The translations under genes were made by a program, and so were the position numbers. The notes beneath the pieces were generated by a model. That model worked only from the letters and a program-made list of their open reading frames with translations, was not told where the DNA came from and ran no database searches. From Acidobacteriota bacterium (GTDB lineage: Bacteria; Acidobacteriota; Blastocatellia; UBA7656), in NCBI GenBank assembly GCA_038040445.1, contig JBBPIG010000017.1:62001-126000 (forward strand): a stretch of DNA of 64,000 nt, written 5' to 3'. Shown here piece after piece: positions 27,522 through 35,483 of this stretch; the stretch's first letter is position 1, and every line of letters begins with the position of its first letter.

Positions 27522-28301
27522 ATGTTTGATCAGCTAGTTGTGTCTACGGTTCAGAGGAGCAAAAGAAGAACTGCGAAGTTTTTCTTCGGGACTGGGGTTT
27601 TCTATCTGGTGGTGGTCTCTAGCGCCTTCGCTCTTTCGATACTCATGGCCAACCCGAGGCTTGCGGACACGGAAGTCTTGACCCTTGTAGGCCGATTGCC
27701 TTCTCCACGCTCGCCGATTGTCCACGAGATTCGTCAAGGCTCGCCATCCACGACGCCGCCGGACCTTAACAACGTACAGGACTTTGATGCCATTCTAAGC
27801 CACCGCACTACAACACAACGAAGGTTTCCATTGCCGCCCGGCGCGTTCGTTCCGTCGGGTCAAGCTTGGCTAGGCGCGGAAGGTGAGGGCGGCCCACCAT
27901 CCGGCATTGGCAGCCCTGGCGTTTTCGGCGGGGAGAGAATGGGTGATCCGCCACCCACACCTGACCCGCCGAAACCAAAGCCGCCCGCGCAACCAACAGT
28001 AGTGGATAACAAACCGATCAAGGTCCCGTCCACAGTGCTTCAAGGCAAGGCGATTGAACGCCGCAAGCCGTCCTACCCACCGCTGGCGGTTCAGATTCGC
28101 CTTCAAGGCGATGTGGCGGTCGAGATTATTATCGCGCCGGACGGCCGAGTGGAAACCGCGCGAGTCATCAGTGGTCATCCTATTTTGGCTACGTCCGCAA
28201 GAGAGGCGGCGATGGCTTGGCGGTTCGAACCGACGTTGTTGAACAAAGTGCCGGTGCGTGTGACCGGAGTCATCACGTTCGTGTTCAAGCTGAGCGATTA
28301 A
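27522..28301 (+). CDS. TonB-family energy transducer protein
   Basis: The start is set at ATG 27522, after GGAGA; 259 residues. One N-terminal membrane helix (GVFYLVVVSSAFALSILMA), a proline-rich linker (PPPTPDPPKPKPPAQP), and a C-terminal TonB domain (RRKPSYPPLAVQIRLQGDV, AAMAWRFEPTLLNKVPVRV). TonB proteins pass inner-membrane energy to outer-membrane receptors with ExbB/ExbD, but no exbBD or receptor gene lies here. It is also possible that it works with the anti-sigma factor upstream, whose C-terminus looks related. Confidence 0.88.
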   Translation: MFDQLVVSTVQRSKRRTAKFFFGTGVFYLVVVSSAFALSILMANPRLADTEVLTLVGRLPSPRSPIVHEIRQGSPSTTPPDLNNVQDFDAILSHRTTTQRRFPLPPGAFVPSGQAWLGAEGEGGPPSGIGSPGVFGGERMGDPPPTPDPPKPKPPAQPTVVDNKPIKVPSTVLQGKAIERRKPSYPPLAVQIRLQGDVAVEIIIAPDGRVETARVISGHPILATSAREAAMAWRFEPTLLNKVPVRVTGVITFVFKLSD

Positions 28302-28354
28302 GAATGGATTGCCCGCAGGCTTCAGGTCAGGCCGCGATGACGGTGGAGGTAGTT

Positions 28355-28624
28355 ATGGGAAAAACGGAAAGAATACTCTTGCTGTCCGCGCTGATACTCT
28401 TGGGAGCCGGGTGGTCGCTCTACCATTTTGGCTCACAGCTAAACCTCGAGGTGGGCGATTACGATCAGATGCTGGGGGAGCAGGCTCCGGGCGACAAGTG
28501 GCTTTACGTCGGCGGTTTGATGATGCTGATCTCAGGGTCGCTTGCCGCGGCGGCGTTTCGATTCTGGAGGGGAAGCAGAAAAGAGGCCGCAGGCTCGACG
28601 TTGAATGGGTCTCGCAACAACTGA
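28355..28624 (+). CDS. Small membrane protein, two helices, unknown function
   Basis: An 89-residue protein; ATG 28355 is chosen because GGAGG stands five bases before it. Two membrane helices (LLLSALILLGAGWSLYHF and LYVGGLMMLISGSLAAAAF) are separated by an acidic loop (LEVGDYDQMLGEQAPGD). It follows the TonB-like gene by 53 bases and may belong to the same operon. No family is recognised. Confidence 0.65.
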   Translation: MGKTERILLLSALILLGAGWSLYHFGSQLNLEVGDYDQMLGEQAPGDKWLYVGGLMMLISGSLAAAAFRFWRGSRKEAAGSTLNGSRNN

Positions 28625-28810
28625 TGGACCGATACGGGCGCCCCATCGTGGGCGCCCCACAATGCTCATGGCATGTCGCTGAGCAGGTCATCACGTTAGT
28701 GTTCAAGATGGGTGAGTGAGGGTGGCAAGCTCTTTTAGAAACAGAACAGAGAATTAGCTTTGGGCCTCAGGTGGCCTTGGCTCACTTGAAGGGCCACTTA
28801 GAGCCGCACG

Positions 28811-29074
28811 TCAGACGTGAAGCGAGGCATTGAGTATCTCAATGCCTACAAGTTGATCACCTCTGTAGTCGAGAATGACGTAGTCGTTTAGCTCGTCGCT
28901 TCGCGTCGCCTCTCCGTTTTCAGTGAATCCAACATAAACTACGTCTGCCTCGTCATCATACCTGGACCATCTCGGCTCTCCCGGTATGATGATCTGATGC
29001 CCAAGCTGCTGAAGAAAAGAAGCGAGCCTTTCTTCAGCTAGTATCTCTTTTGTCGTGGCCATGTCTTGAACCAT
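28811..29074 (-). CDS. DUF2283-like small protein
   Basis: An 87-residue protein. The second half (SRYDDEADVVYVGFTENGE, then VILDYRGDQLVGIEILNAS) has the DUF2283 pattern of tyrosine, paired aspartates and a hydrophobic end. An internal ATG at 29062 is an alternative start. It lies 12 bases after the lepA stop on the same strand and may be co-transcribed, although its function is unknown. DUF2283 genes often sit beside toxin-antitoxin genes. Confidence 0.72.
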   Translation of the reverse strand: MVQDMATTKEILAEERLASFLQQLGHQIIIPGEPRWSRYDDEADVVYVGFTENGEATRSDELNDYVILDYRGDQLVGIEILNASLHV

Positions 29075-29086
29075 ATCGTCGCATTC

Positions 29087-30889
29087 TTAGTCGTCTACTT
29101 TTAGCACTGCAAGAAAAGCTTCCTGCGGGATCTCTACTTTGCCGACTCGTTTCATGCGCTTCTTGCCCTCTTTCTGTTTTTCGAGCAGCTTGCGCTTTCG
29201 TGTGATGTCGCCGCCGTAGCACTTTGCGATAACGTTCTTGCCAAGCGCCTTCACTGTTTCGCGCGCGATTACCTTGCTCCCGATTGCCGCTTGAATCGGG
29301 ACCTCGAACAACTGCCGAGGGATGAGCTTGCGCATTTTCTCGACCAGCGAGCGTCCCCGGGCGTACGCGAACTCTCGGTGAACGATCAGCGATAGCGCAT
29401 CGACCGGCTCTTCCGCAACCAGCATGTCGAGCTTGACCAGGTCGCCTTTGCGATAGCCGGTCAACTCATAGTCGAACGACGCGTAGCCGCGCGAGAGGGA
29501 TTTCAGACGATCGTAGAAGTCGAGCATTATCTCGGCAAGCGGCAGTTCGTAAGTGAGCAGCACCCGCTTTGGAGTCAGATACTCGAAGCCAAGTTGAGTG
29601 CCCCGCTTCTCCTCGAGCAGCGCGAACAGCGGGCCGACGTAGTCGTCGTTGCTCATTATCATCGCGCGAATGATCGGCTCTTCGATCATCTCGATCCTGC
29701 CGGGGTCGGGAAGCTTCGCAGGACTGTCGATCTCCGTCACTTCGCCGGAGGTCGTGGTCACTCGATAACGCACGGTCGGAGCGGTGGTGATCAGCTCGAG
29801 ATCGAACTCACGCTCCAGCCGCTCTTGAACTATCTCCATGTGCAGCAGCCCAAGGAACCCGCAGCGATATCCAAACCCGAGGGCGGCGGATGCTTCGGGC
29901 TCGTAGAAGAATGACGAGTCGTTCAAGCGCAGTTTGTCCAACGCATCGCGCAGTTCTTCGTACTTGTTCGACTCGATCGGGTAAAGGCCGGCGAAGACCA
30001 TCGGCTTGATACGCTTGAAGCCGGGAAAGGGGGTTAGGGTTTGACGGGCGGCTTCGGTCACTGTGTCGCCGATCTCTACGTCGCTCACGGTCTTGATCTG
30101 AGCGGTGAAGAATCCCACTTCTCCGGCGCCCAGCTCATCGATCTCGCGCGGCTTCGGGGTGAGCACTCCGAGCGCGTCCACCTCGTATTCTTTCTCTGCG
30201 TCCATCAAGCGGACTCGCATGCCCGGCCGGATGACTCCGTCGATCACTCGCATCAGAACGACCACTCCGCGATAACTGTCAAACCACGAATCGAAGATCA
30301 ATGCTTTGAGCGGCTCTGCCTTGTCACCGGCGGGAGGCGGGACCTCGCGCACGACAGCTTCGAGAACTTCGTCGATTCCGGTTCCCATCTTGGCTGAGAT
30401 CATCAAAGCGTTTGCGGTATCGAGTCCAATCGTCTGCTCGATCTCTTCGCGAACGCGTTCGGGCTCGGCGCCCGGCAGATCGATCTTGTTTATCACCGGA
30501 ATCAAATGCAGGTTGTGATCGAGCGCCAGATAGGTGTTCGCAAGCGTCTGAGCTTCGACTCCCTGCGACGCATCGACGACGAGCAACGCACCTTCACATG
30601 CCGATAGGGAGCGCGATACTTCGTATGAAAAATCAACGTGGCCCGGCGTGTCTATCAAGTTGAGCACGTACTGCTGGCCGTCGCGCGCCGTGTAGTCGAG
30701 CCTTACCGCGTGCGCTTTGATGGTGATGCCGCGCTCGCGTTCGAGATCCATCGCGTCAAGCACTTGCTCGGACATCTCGCGCTGAGAGAGCGCTCCGGTG
30801 ACTTCAAGCAGACGGTCGGCAAGGGTGCTCTTACCGTGATCGATGTGAGCGATGATCGAGAAATTTCGGATATGTTGGAGATCAACCAT
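29087..30889 (-). CDS. lepA: Elongation factor 4 (LepA) GTPase
   Basis: The 600-residue length is standard for EF4. GTPase motifs are intact: [15 protein letters not shown] (G1), [14 protein letters not shown] (G2), [15 protein letters not shown] (G3), [11 protein letters not shown] (G4) and SAKMGTG (G5). Domains II, III, V and the LepA-specific C-terminal domain follow ([20 protein letters not shown]). EF4 acts on stalled or back-translocated ribosomes. The gene is divergent from the small gene at 31007. Nothing is unusual apart from lacking a clear ribosome site. Confidence 0.98.
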   Translation of the reverse strand: MVDLQHIRNFSIIAHIDHGKSTLADRLLEVTGALSQREMSEQVLDAMDLERERGITIKAHAVRLDYTARDGQQYVLNLIDTPGHVDFSYEVSRSLSACEGALLVVDASQGVEAQTLANTYLALDHNLHLIPVINKIDLPGAEPERVREEIEQTIGLDTANALMISAKMGTGIDEVLEAVVREVPPPAGDKAEPLKALIFDSWFDSYRGVVVLMRVIDGVIRPGMRVRLMDAEKEYEVDALGVLTPKPREIDELGAGEVGFFTAQIKTVSDVEIGDTVTEAARQTLTPFPGFKRIKPMVFAGLYPIESNKYEELRDALDKLRLNDSSFFYEPEASAALGFGYRCGFLGLLHMEIVQERLEREFDLELITTAPTVRYRVTTTSGEVTEIDSPAKLPDPGRIEMIEEPIIRAMIMSNDDYVGPLFALLEEKRGTQLGFEYLTPKRVLLTYELPLAEIMLDFYDRLKSLSRGYASFDYELTGYRKGDLVKLDMLVAEEPVDALSLIVHREFAYARGRSLVEKMRKLIPRQLFEVPIQAAIGSKVIARETVKALGKNVIAKCYGGDITRKRKLLEKQKEGKKRMKRVGKVEIPQEAFLAVLKVDD

Positions 30890-31006
30890 AAGAATTCAGT
30901 GAATGGAGTTTAGGAAAGGAAGTATAGCAGCAGTGAGCCGAATGTGCCGACTCAGTACGAATGAAGTAATGTTGGCGAACATCCAGTGAGTGGTATACTC
31001 GTCACT

Positions 31007-31285
31007 ATGAGCGCAGAGAAACCTTACGTAACAAGCGTTGAGCTGATCTTCCGCGAGAGTGACGGGCAGATGATAAACGCGCCCCTTTTCTTCGAAGCCA
31101 ACGCGCCGATTCCTCTGGCTGGAGAAGAAGTCATTTTCTACGGGGATCGTTTCAAGGTCTTGAGTCGTCAATTCTCGTACCGGATTGGAAACGAAAAGCA
31201 GTTTGCCGATATTCAAGTGCTGTTTACTTGCGAGAAGGTTGCGCTACCGGTCGCGGTGCCGCAATTCATTCCCCATCGTGAGTAG
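31007..31285 (+). CDS. Small hypothetical protein
   Basis: A 92-residue protein starting at ATG 31007; a GTG seven codons earlier is also in frame. It is beta-rich with alternating hydrophobic residues (YVTSVELIFRESDGQMINA, EVIFYGDRFKVLSRQFSYR) and has no signal peptide or membrane segment. No family or motif is recognised. It is divergent from lepA. Confidence 0.6.
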   Translation: MSAEKPYVTSVELIFRESDGQMINAPLFFEANAPIPLAGEEVIFYGDRFKVLSRQFSYRIGNEKQFADIQVLFTCEKVALPVAVPQFIPHRE

Positions 31286-31461
31286 AGTGCGAGATGGCTG
31301 AGTAGCAGGAGTGGATGTCTTTGCGCTGAACTCTAAATAGCGCCGAGTGATGCCGTGGTCCGTCGCAGTCCCAAGGCGATTGTGGTAGAGACTAGGCACC
31401 GCATGGCCGCGGCGACATAGGAAGGCCGATTCGAAACCTGGGCATCCGGCCGGGTCGAACT

Positions 31462-32619
31462 ATGATCATCCAAACTACTGCATTAGTACTCCGCGGCGTG
31501 CCCTCAGAGGGCCTCACCCTACAGCGCGTGTGGCATCTAGATCAGACTGAGTTATCCGTGTCGGCAACAGCTGTCCTCCAAGCGCTATCCAGCGACCAAA
31601 GCGCGAGTGACATAGCCACCCACACTGCCTGGCTTAGCCAAGCCGTTCTGGAGTTTCAGGACGTCCAACCTCTGATTATGCCTCAGGAAGGTCAGTTCCT
31701 GAACCGAAACTATCTCTTTCATGAAGCGTTGGCCGCCTTACGAGAGTGTGTCCTCAGTGGACTCAACGGGTCATATCACGCCTCATTCGCCGTGCTTCGA
31801 TCGGCGCTAGAACTCTTCCTCTCGCACTACTGGTGGCGAAAGCGGCTGCAAGGCGAGGGGTCATATGAAGAGTTCTACCGGTGGCTTTTTGGTGAACTTT
31901 CTGGTCGAAATGATCCTAGCTCAGGGTTTAGAAAACTAGCACGTGAGACCTATGCGGGCCTCAGCCTGTCGTCGTCCGCACGAGACCAAATCGCCATAAC
32001 CGATATCTATGCCAAGCTGTGTTCCTATTCCCACAAACCGATACTTGCTGAAGCGACTACAACGTTGAAAGGTGGGAATGAATTCGGGGCAAGTCTTCGA
32101 GCGACCTCATACTGGCTAGAACTTTTGACAGAAGCTCTGGCGTGCCTGCTTGACTTTGCTATCGCCAATCACCCACAAGCCGTGTTCCCAGTTGATGTCT
32201 GCCGGAAGTTTGGTTTTAACACTCCTGTTGGTGCCCTTATCGATCAGTACAGCTTCGTCCCAATAGAGACAGCCCTTGGCACCTCCAGAAGCACTGAATA
32301 TCAGCGATACTACCGCACCCAAGCCACGCCCGCTTTGCAATCGTATGAAGCGCAGGCTGATCTAAGCAACGATGAGATTATGGCCTCGTGGACTGAGGGT
32401 GGTAGTTTCGACGATGACGAAGACGATTTCGAGACGAGACTATTCCATAGGGTGGTGGCCTCGAAAGCGAACACACGAGCAATTCTGCTTTCATTCTCTT
32501 ACGGAGCACCTCCACATAGCCTCAAGATGAAGGACGGAAAGTTCGAAGTCTCAATGCGGACGTTAGACGGGGAAGTCCAGACAAGGGGAAATGAAAAACG
32601 TCCGATTAGTCGTGACTGA
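31462..32619 (+). CDS. Hypothetical protein with HEPN-like helical features
   Basis: A 385-residue soluble protein of unknown function, slightly poorer in G+C than its neighbours. About residues 85-190 are helical (NGSYHASFAVLRSALELFLS followed by HYWWRKRL, and IYAKLCSYSHKP), an arrangement seen in HEPN-related and other helical defence domains, but without a convincing Rx4-6H motif. The C-terminal third is acidic (FDDDEDDFETRLFHR). Isolated orientation and composition suggest recent acquisition. The family assignment is a guess. Confidence 0.7.
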   Translation: MIIQTTALVLRGVPSEGLTLQRVWHLDQTELSVSATAVLQALSSDQSASDIATHTAWLSQAVLEFQDVQPLIMPQEGQFLNRNYLFHEALAALRECVLSGLNGSYHASFAVLRSALELFLSHYWWRKRLQGEGSYEEFYRWLFGELSGRNDPSSGFRKLARETYAGLSLSSSARDQIAITDIYAKLCSYSHKPILAEATTTLKGGNEFGASLRATSYWLELLTEALACLLDFAIANHPQAVFPVDVCRKFGFNTPVGALIDQYSFVPIETALGTSRSTEYQRYYRTQATPALQSYEAQADLSNDEIMASWTEGGSFDDDEDDFETRLFHRVVASKANTRAILLSFSYGAPPHSLKMKDGKFEVSMRTLDGEVQTRGNEKRPISRD

Positions 32620-32706
32620 GGCTTAAGAAAATGATATACGCGACCACCGAACGAAGCCCAAGGGACGAGAGAACTGCCGTTGAACCGAACTGGCCGGAAT
32701 GATACG

Positions 32707-32940
32707 ATGACCCCCATGAGTTCCTCAGCCGAATCCATTTTCGAATTGAGTCTGTCGGAGAAGCTCCAGTTGGTGGAAGATCTCTGGGATGACATCGCGT
32801 CCACGCCTGAAGAGGTGCCAGTACACGATTGGCAAAAAGAAGAACTCGCGCGGCGAAAACAGAATCTCCTCAGCAATCCGGGTTCAGCGCTGAGCTGGGA
32901 GGAAATCCAGCGGCGAGTTCGCAGCCGATATGGCCGCTGA
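32707..32940 (+). CDS. Addiction-module antitoxin (TIGR02574-like)
   Basis: A 77-residue protein; ATG 32707 or 32716. Its helical pattern (ELSLSEKLQLVEDLWDDIA, ALSWEEIQRRVRSRYGR) is the signature of the putative addiction-module component family that pairs with RelE/ParE toxins. Its stop overlaps the start of the next gene by 11 bases, the expected gene order and coupling. It likely binds its toxin and the promoter; a DNA-binding end is not obvious. Confidence 0.88.
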   Translation: MTPMSSSAESIFELSLSEKLQLVEDLWDDIASTPEEVPVHDWQKEELARRKQNLLSNPGSALSWEEIQRRVRSRYGR

Positions 32941-33238
32941 ACTGCTCTTCGCGCCCGAAGTCGAATGGGATGTCCTCGAGGCCTATGCGTGGTATGAGGG
33001 TCGGCGTCCCGGCCTCGGTGAAGACTTCTTGACTTGCGTTGACGCTTGCGTTCAGGCCATCTGTCGCCGTCCTGAAATGTACTCAGTGGTCTATGACGAC
33101 TATCGAAGGGCCCTGGTCAGGCGATTTCCTTATTCGGTGTTCTACGAATATTCTCAGAACGCAGTGACAGTCTACTGCGTCTTCCACAACTCTCGTGACC
33201 CGGAGAAGTGGCGTCAACGATTGGACTCGCGGTCGTAG
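32930..33238 (+). CDS. RelE/ParE-family toxin
   Basis: A 102-residue protein with the RelE/ParE fold: LLFAPEVEWDVLEAYAWYEG helix, YDDYRRALVRRFPYSVFYEY strands and the VFHNSRDPEKWRQRL end. ParE members poison gyrase and RelE members cut ribosome-bound mRNA; the sequence alone does not decide which, though the RRALVRRFPYSVFYE stretch is typical of the ParE-like set. It overlaps its antitoxin gene by 11 bases. Confidence 0.9.
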   Translation: MAAELLFAPEVEWDVLEAYAWYEGRRPGLGEDFLTCVDACVQAICRRPEMYSVVYDDYRRALVRRFPYSVFYEYSQNAVTVYCVFHNSRDPEKWRQRLDSRS

Positions 33239-33272
33239 TTCTATCGACCAAACCGGTAGGCACCTTTCGTTT

Positions 33273-33536
33273 CTAGGAATCGCGAAGACGATATGCCTCA
33301 TCGCAGATCTCGCGTAGCGTGGGATCGGAGCCGTAGTTGCCAGCAAGACTCGAAACGCTCACTGCGTCGATCTCAAGCGACTGCAATTCGCCGAGCGCCA
33401 CCCGTTGCTGGATCTCGGCTTTTAATCCGGCGATGGCTTGAGCGCGGTCGGGTTTCACTACACGGACATTCGGCGCGCCGATGAGTGATGCCGCGAATTG
33501 ACCGTCGACCGCCTCTACAAAAATCGAGAAGCTCAT
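33273..33536 (-). CDS. Solitary HicB-like small protein, possible antitoxin
   Basis: An 87-residue protein preceded by GGAGGG. The pattern (FSIFVEAVDGQFAASLIGAP, DRAQAIAGLKAEIQQRV, then GSDPTLREICDEAYRLRDS) matches a small family common in cyanobacteria and Planctomycetes that usually precedes a PIN toxin gene. No PIN gene follows here: only 34 bases separate it from the convergent ParE-like gene. It may be an orphan antitoxin. Confidence 0.68.
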   Translation of the reverse strand: MSFSIFVEAVDGQFAASLIGAPNVRVVKPDRAQAIAGLKAEIQQRVALGELQSLEIDAVSVSSLAGNYGSDPTLREICDEAYRLRDS

Positions 33537-33634
33537 ATCGCCCTCCAGGTACTTGAATCTTACAGATTGCTGTTTACCATCTCAAAATGGTTCGAGGCGT
33601 CGAGGGTCAGGCTTTAAATTCCAATTCGGTAGAA

Positions 33635-34615
33635 TCAGTTCGTTTGATCCCGCGCAAGCAGCGCGGCGCCGATCATCCCGGCCTTTGCGCCGAGCTCGGC
33701 GATAACCATCTCGCAGCTATTGAATGAAGGCGGGAATGCGCGGCGGCGAGTCTCTTTGATCGTGGGCTTCAGTATCAAGTCACCGGCATCCATGACTCCT
33801 CCGCCCATGACCACCATCTCGACGTTCAGCAAGTTGATCACCGCCGCAAGAGCGATGCCCAGGAACATGCCGGTGCGCTCCATCATCACCTGAGCCATCT
33901 CATCGCCTTCTCGCGCCGCGTGAGCGATGTCTTCGGCGGTGAACTCGCGGTCGCGCGGGATCGCAAGCCGCGACAGCGACGACGTACGGTCGCGATATAA
34001 CCGCTCGCGTGTGCGCCGAACAATATTCGGGCCGGAGGCGATTGTTTCCAGGCATCCGATATTGCCGCAGGCGCACTCGATGCCTTCAGGGTCGATCGTC
34101 ATGTGCCCGAATTCGCCCGCGAACCCGGCCGCCCCGCGATAGATCTGCCCGTTGATGATCAAACCTGCGCCGATGCCCGTTCCGAGCATCACGAAAAATA
34201 CTTCGCGCCGCCCGCGCGCCGCTCCCACTTGAAGCTCGCCGTATGCGGCGGCGTTAGCGTCGTTATCGAGTATCACCGGCAGCCCCGTCTCTCGTGAGAG
34301 CTCGGTAGTTATGTCTATCCGTGAAAGCGCCGGAAGGTTCGGCATCACCTCGATGCGGTTTGTCTTCCGATTGACCAGGCCGGGTATGCCAACTCCGATT
34401 CCCGCGACTCGTCCTTCTGCATTCGTGTCGTCGCGAAGAGCAAGCGCGGCCTGCACCACCTGATCGAACAAGGCATCGGGGTTCCGCTGTTCAGTCTCAA
34501 ATCGAGTCTCGTGAATGATGTCGCCACTGTAGCTGATGAGCGCGCCCTTGAGAGCGGCCCCGCCGAGGTCGATGCCTATGTAGATTGGAGACGCGGTTTC
34601 CTGGCTCGTTGTCAT
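33635..34615 (-). CDS. ROK-family sugar kinase (glucokinase-like)
   Basis: The start is set at ATG 34615 (326 residues), because the longer frame upstream translates poor sequence. ROK motifs are intact: YIGIDLGGAALKGALIS phosphate loop, VILDNDANAAAYGE catalytic Asp, VMLGTGIGAGLIING, and the zinc-binding EFGHMTIDPEGIECACGNIG end of the ROK signature with Cys-x-Cys-Gly-x2-Gly-Cys. Most members phosphorylate glucose or related sugars with ATP. No sugar transport or regulator gene is nearby, so the exact sugar is open. Confidence 0.93.
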   Translation of the reverse strand: MTTSQETASPIYIGIDLGGAALKGALISYSGDIIHETRFETEQRNPDALFDQVVQAALALRDDTNAEGRVAGIGVGIPGLVNRKTNRIEVMPNLPALSRIDITTELSRETGLPVILDNDANAAAYGELQVGAARGRREVFFVMLGTGIGAGLIINGQIYRGAAGFAGEFGHMTIDPEGIECACGNIGCLETIASGPNIVRRTRERLYRDRTSSLSRLAIPRDREFTAEDIAHAAREGDEMAQVMMERTGMFLGIALAAVINLLNVEMVVMGGGVMDAGDLILKPTIKETRRRAFPPSFNSCEMVIAELGAKAGMIGAALLARDQTN

Positions 34616-34740
34616 AGAGGGTACCCGCGGCGCTGCGGAGACGTTATCAAGCTTAGTTACTGAGAATAACAAAGGCGTCAAACGGATGTCAATTTTGACG
34701 AAGTGCGCTAGAATCCTTCGACCTATGTTGCTCCGTAGTT

Positions 34741-34821
34741 TAGTTTCTGGTTTCAGTTGAGGCTTACTTCGCCACCAGAAACGGGCAAACCGGAAAACTT
34801 CGAACCAGGAACCAGAAACTA
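34741..34821. repeat. Inverted repeat upstream of the DedA gene
   Basis: TAGTTTCTGGTT at 34741-34752 and AACCAGAAACTA at 34810-34821 are exact reverse complements. A further partial copy (ACCAGAAAC) lies between, at about 34773-34782. The right arm ends five bases before the DedA start, so a hairpin could cover the ribosome site. Confidence 0.65.
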
Positions 34822-34826
34822 TAGGA

Positions 34827-35483
34827 ATGTACGAGCTGCTGCAAAGATACGGGCTGTGGGCGGTGTTCTTCGGGACGATGATTGAGGGCGATCTTACGCT
34901 TCTATTTGCGGGCGTGCTTGCCCGGGCCGGGCTCTTCACTTTCGAGGAAGCGCTTGTCGTAGGCACGGCGGGTGGTTTCGTCGGCGACACGCTCAGCTAC
35001 ATGATCGGCGCGCGCTTTCGCGGCCGGGCGCGAACCTGGCACTTCTTTATCCGCGCGCGGCCGCGCGTCGAAAAGCTGATAAGCAAGTTCGGAGTGCTGT
35101 CGGTGTTCATCGTGAAGTACGTATACGGCCTTCGAACCACAAGCGCAATATTCTGCGGGCTGGCCCACTTCGGCTTTCTCAAGTTCGCGCTGCTGACGCT
35201 GGTAAGCTGTGTCGTTTGGGTTGGCGTGCTTTCCGGCCTCGGCTTCACTTTCGCGACCGGCATTGAAAAACTGGTCGGTGACCTCAAACGAATACAAATT
35301 ATTCTGCTCATCGCCGTGATAATAGTTGCTACCGTGTACGTCATCAGCAGGTTCGAGAGGAGAGTCATCGAAGAAGAAAAGGAATTCTTCAATATCAAGG
35401 ACGACAGTAAAGCCGAAAAAGCAAAAGCCTCAGATAAATCCAGACAAGCGCCGGGCCGCAGCCCTAGAGATCGAAACAAGTGA
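34827..35483 (+). CDS. DedA-family membrane protein
   Basis: A 218-residue protein with the DedA core: FFGTMIEGDLTLLFAGVLARA with its acidic residues, GDTLSYMIGARFRG, and KYVYGLRTTSAIFCGLAHFG with the conserved Arg. Several members flip undecaprenyl phosphate or phosphatidylethanolamine. Four to six membrane segments are visible. The tail is charged and low in order (DDSKAEKAKASDKSRQ). Its stop overlaps the GTG of the kinase gene by 4 bases, so both are translated together. Confidence 0.9.
   Translation: MYELLQRYGLWAVFFGTMIEGDLTLLFAGVLARAGLFTFEEALVVGTAGGFVGDTLSYMIGARFRGRARTWHFFIRARPRVEKLISKFGVLSVFIVKYVYGLRTTSAIFCGLAHFGFLKFALLTLVSCVVWVGVLSGLGFTFATGIEKLVGDLKRIQIILLIAVIIVATVYVISRFERRVIEEEKEFFNIKDDSKAEKAKASDKSRQAPGRSPRDRNK

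Noticed and set aside
28635-28800. GGGCGCCC and GTGGCC/GGCCAC palindromes after the small membrane gene
   Set aside because: No T-run follows either hairpin, so a terminator call is not justified.
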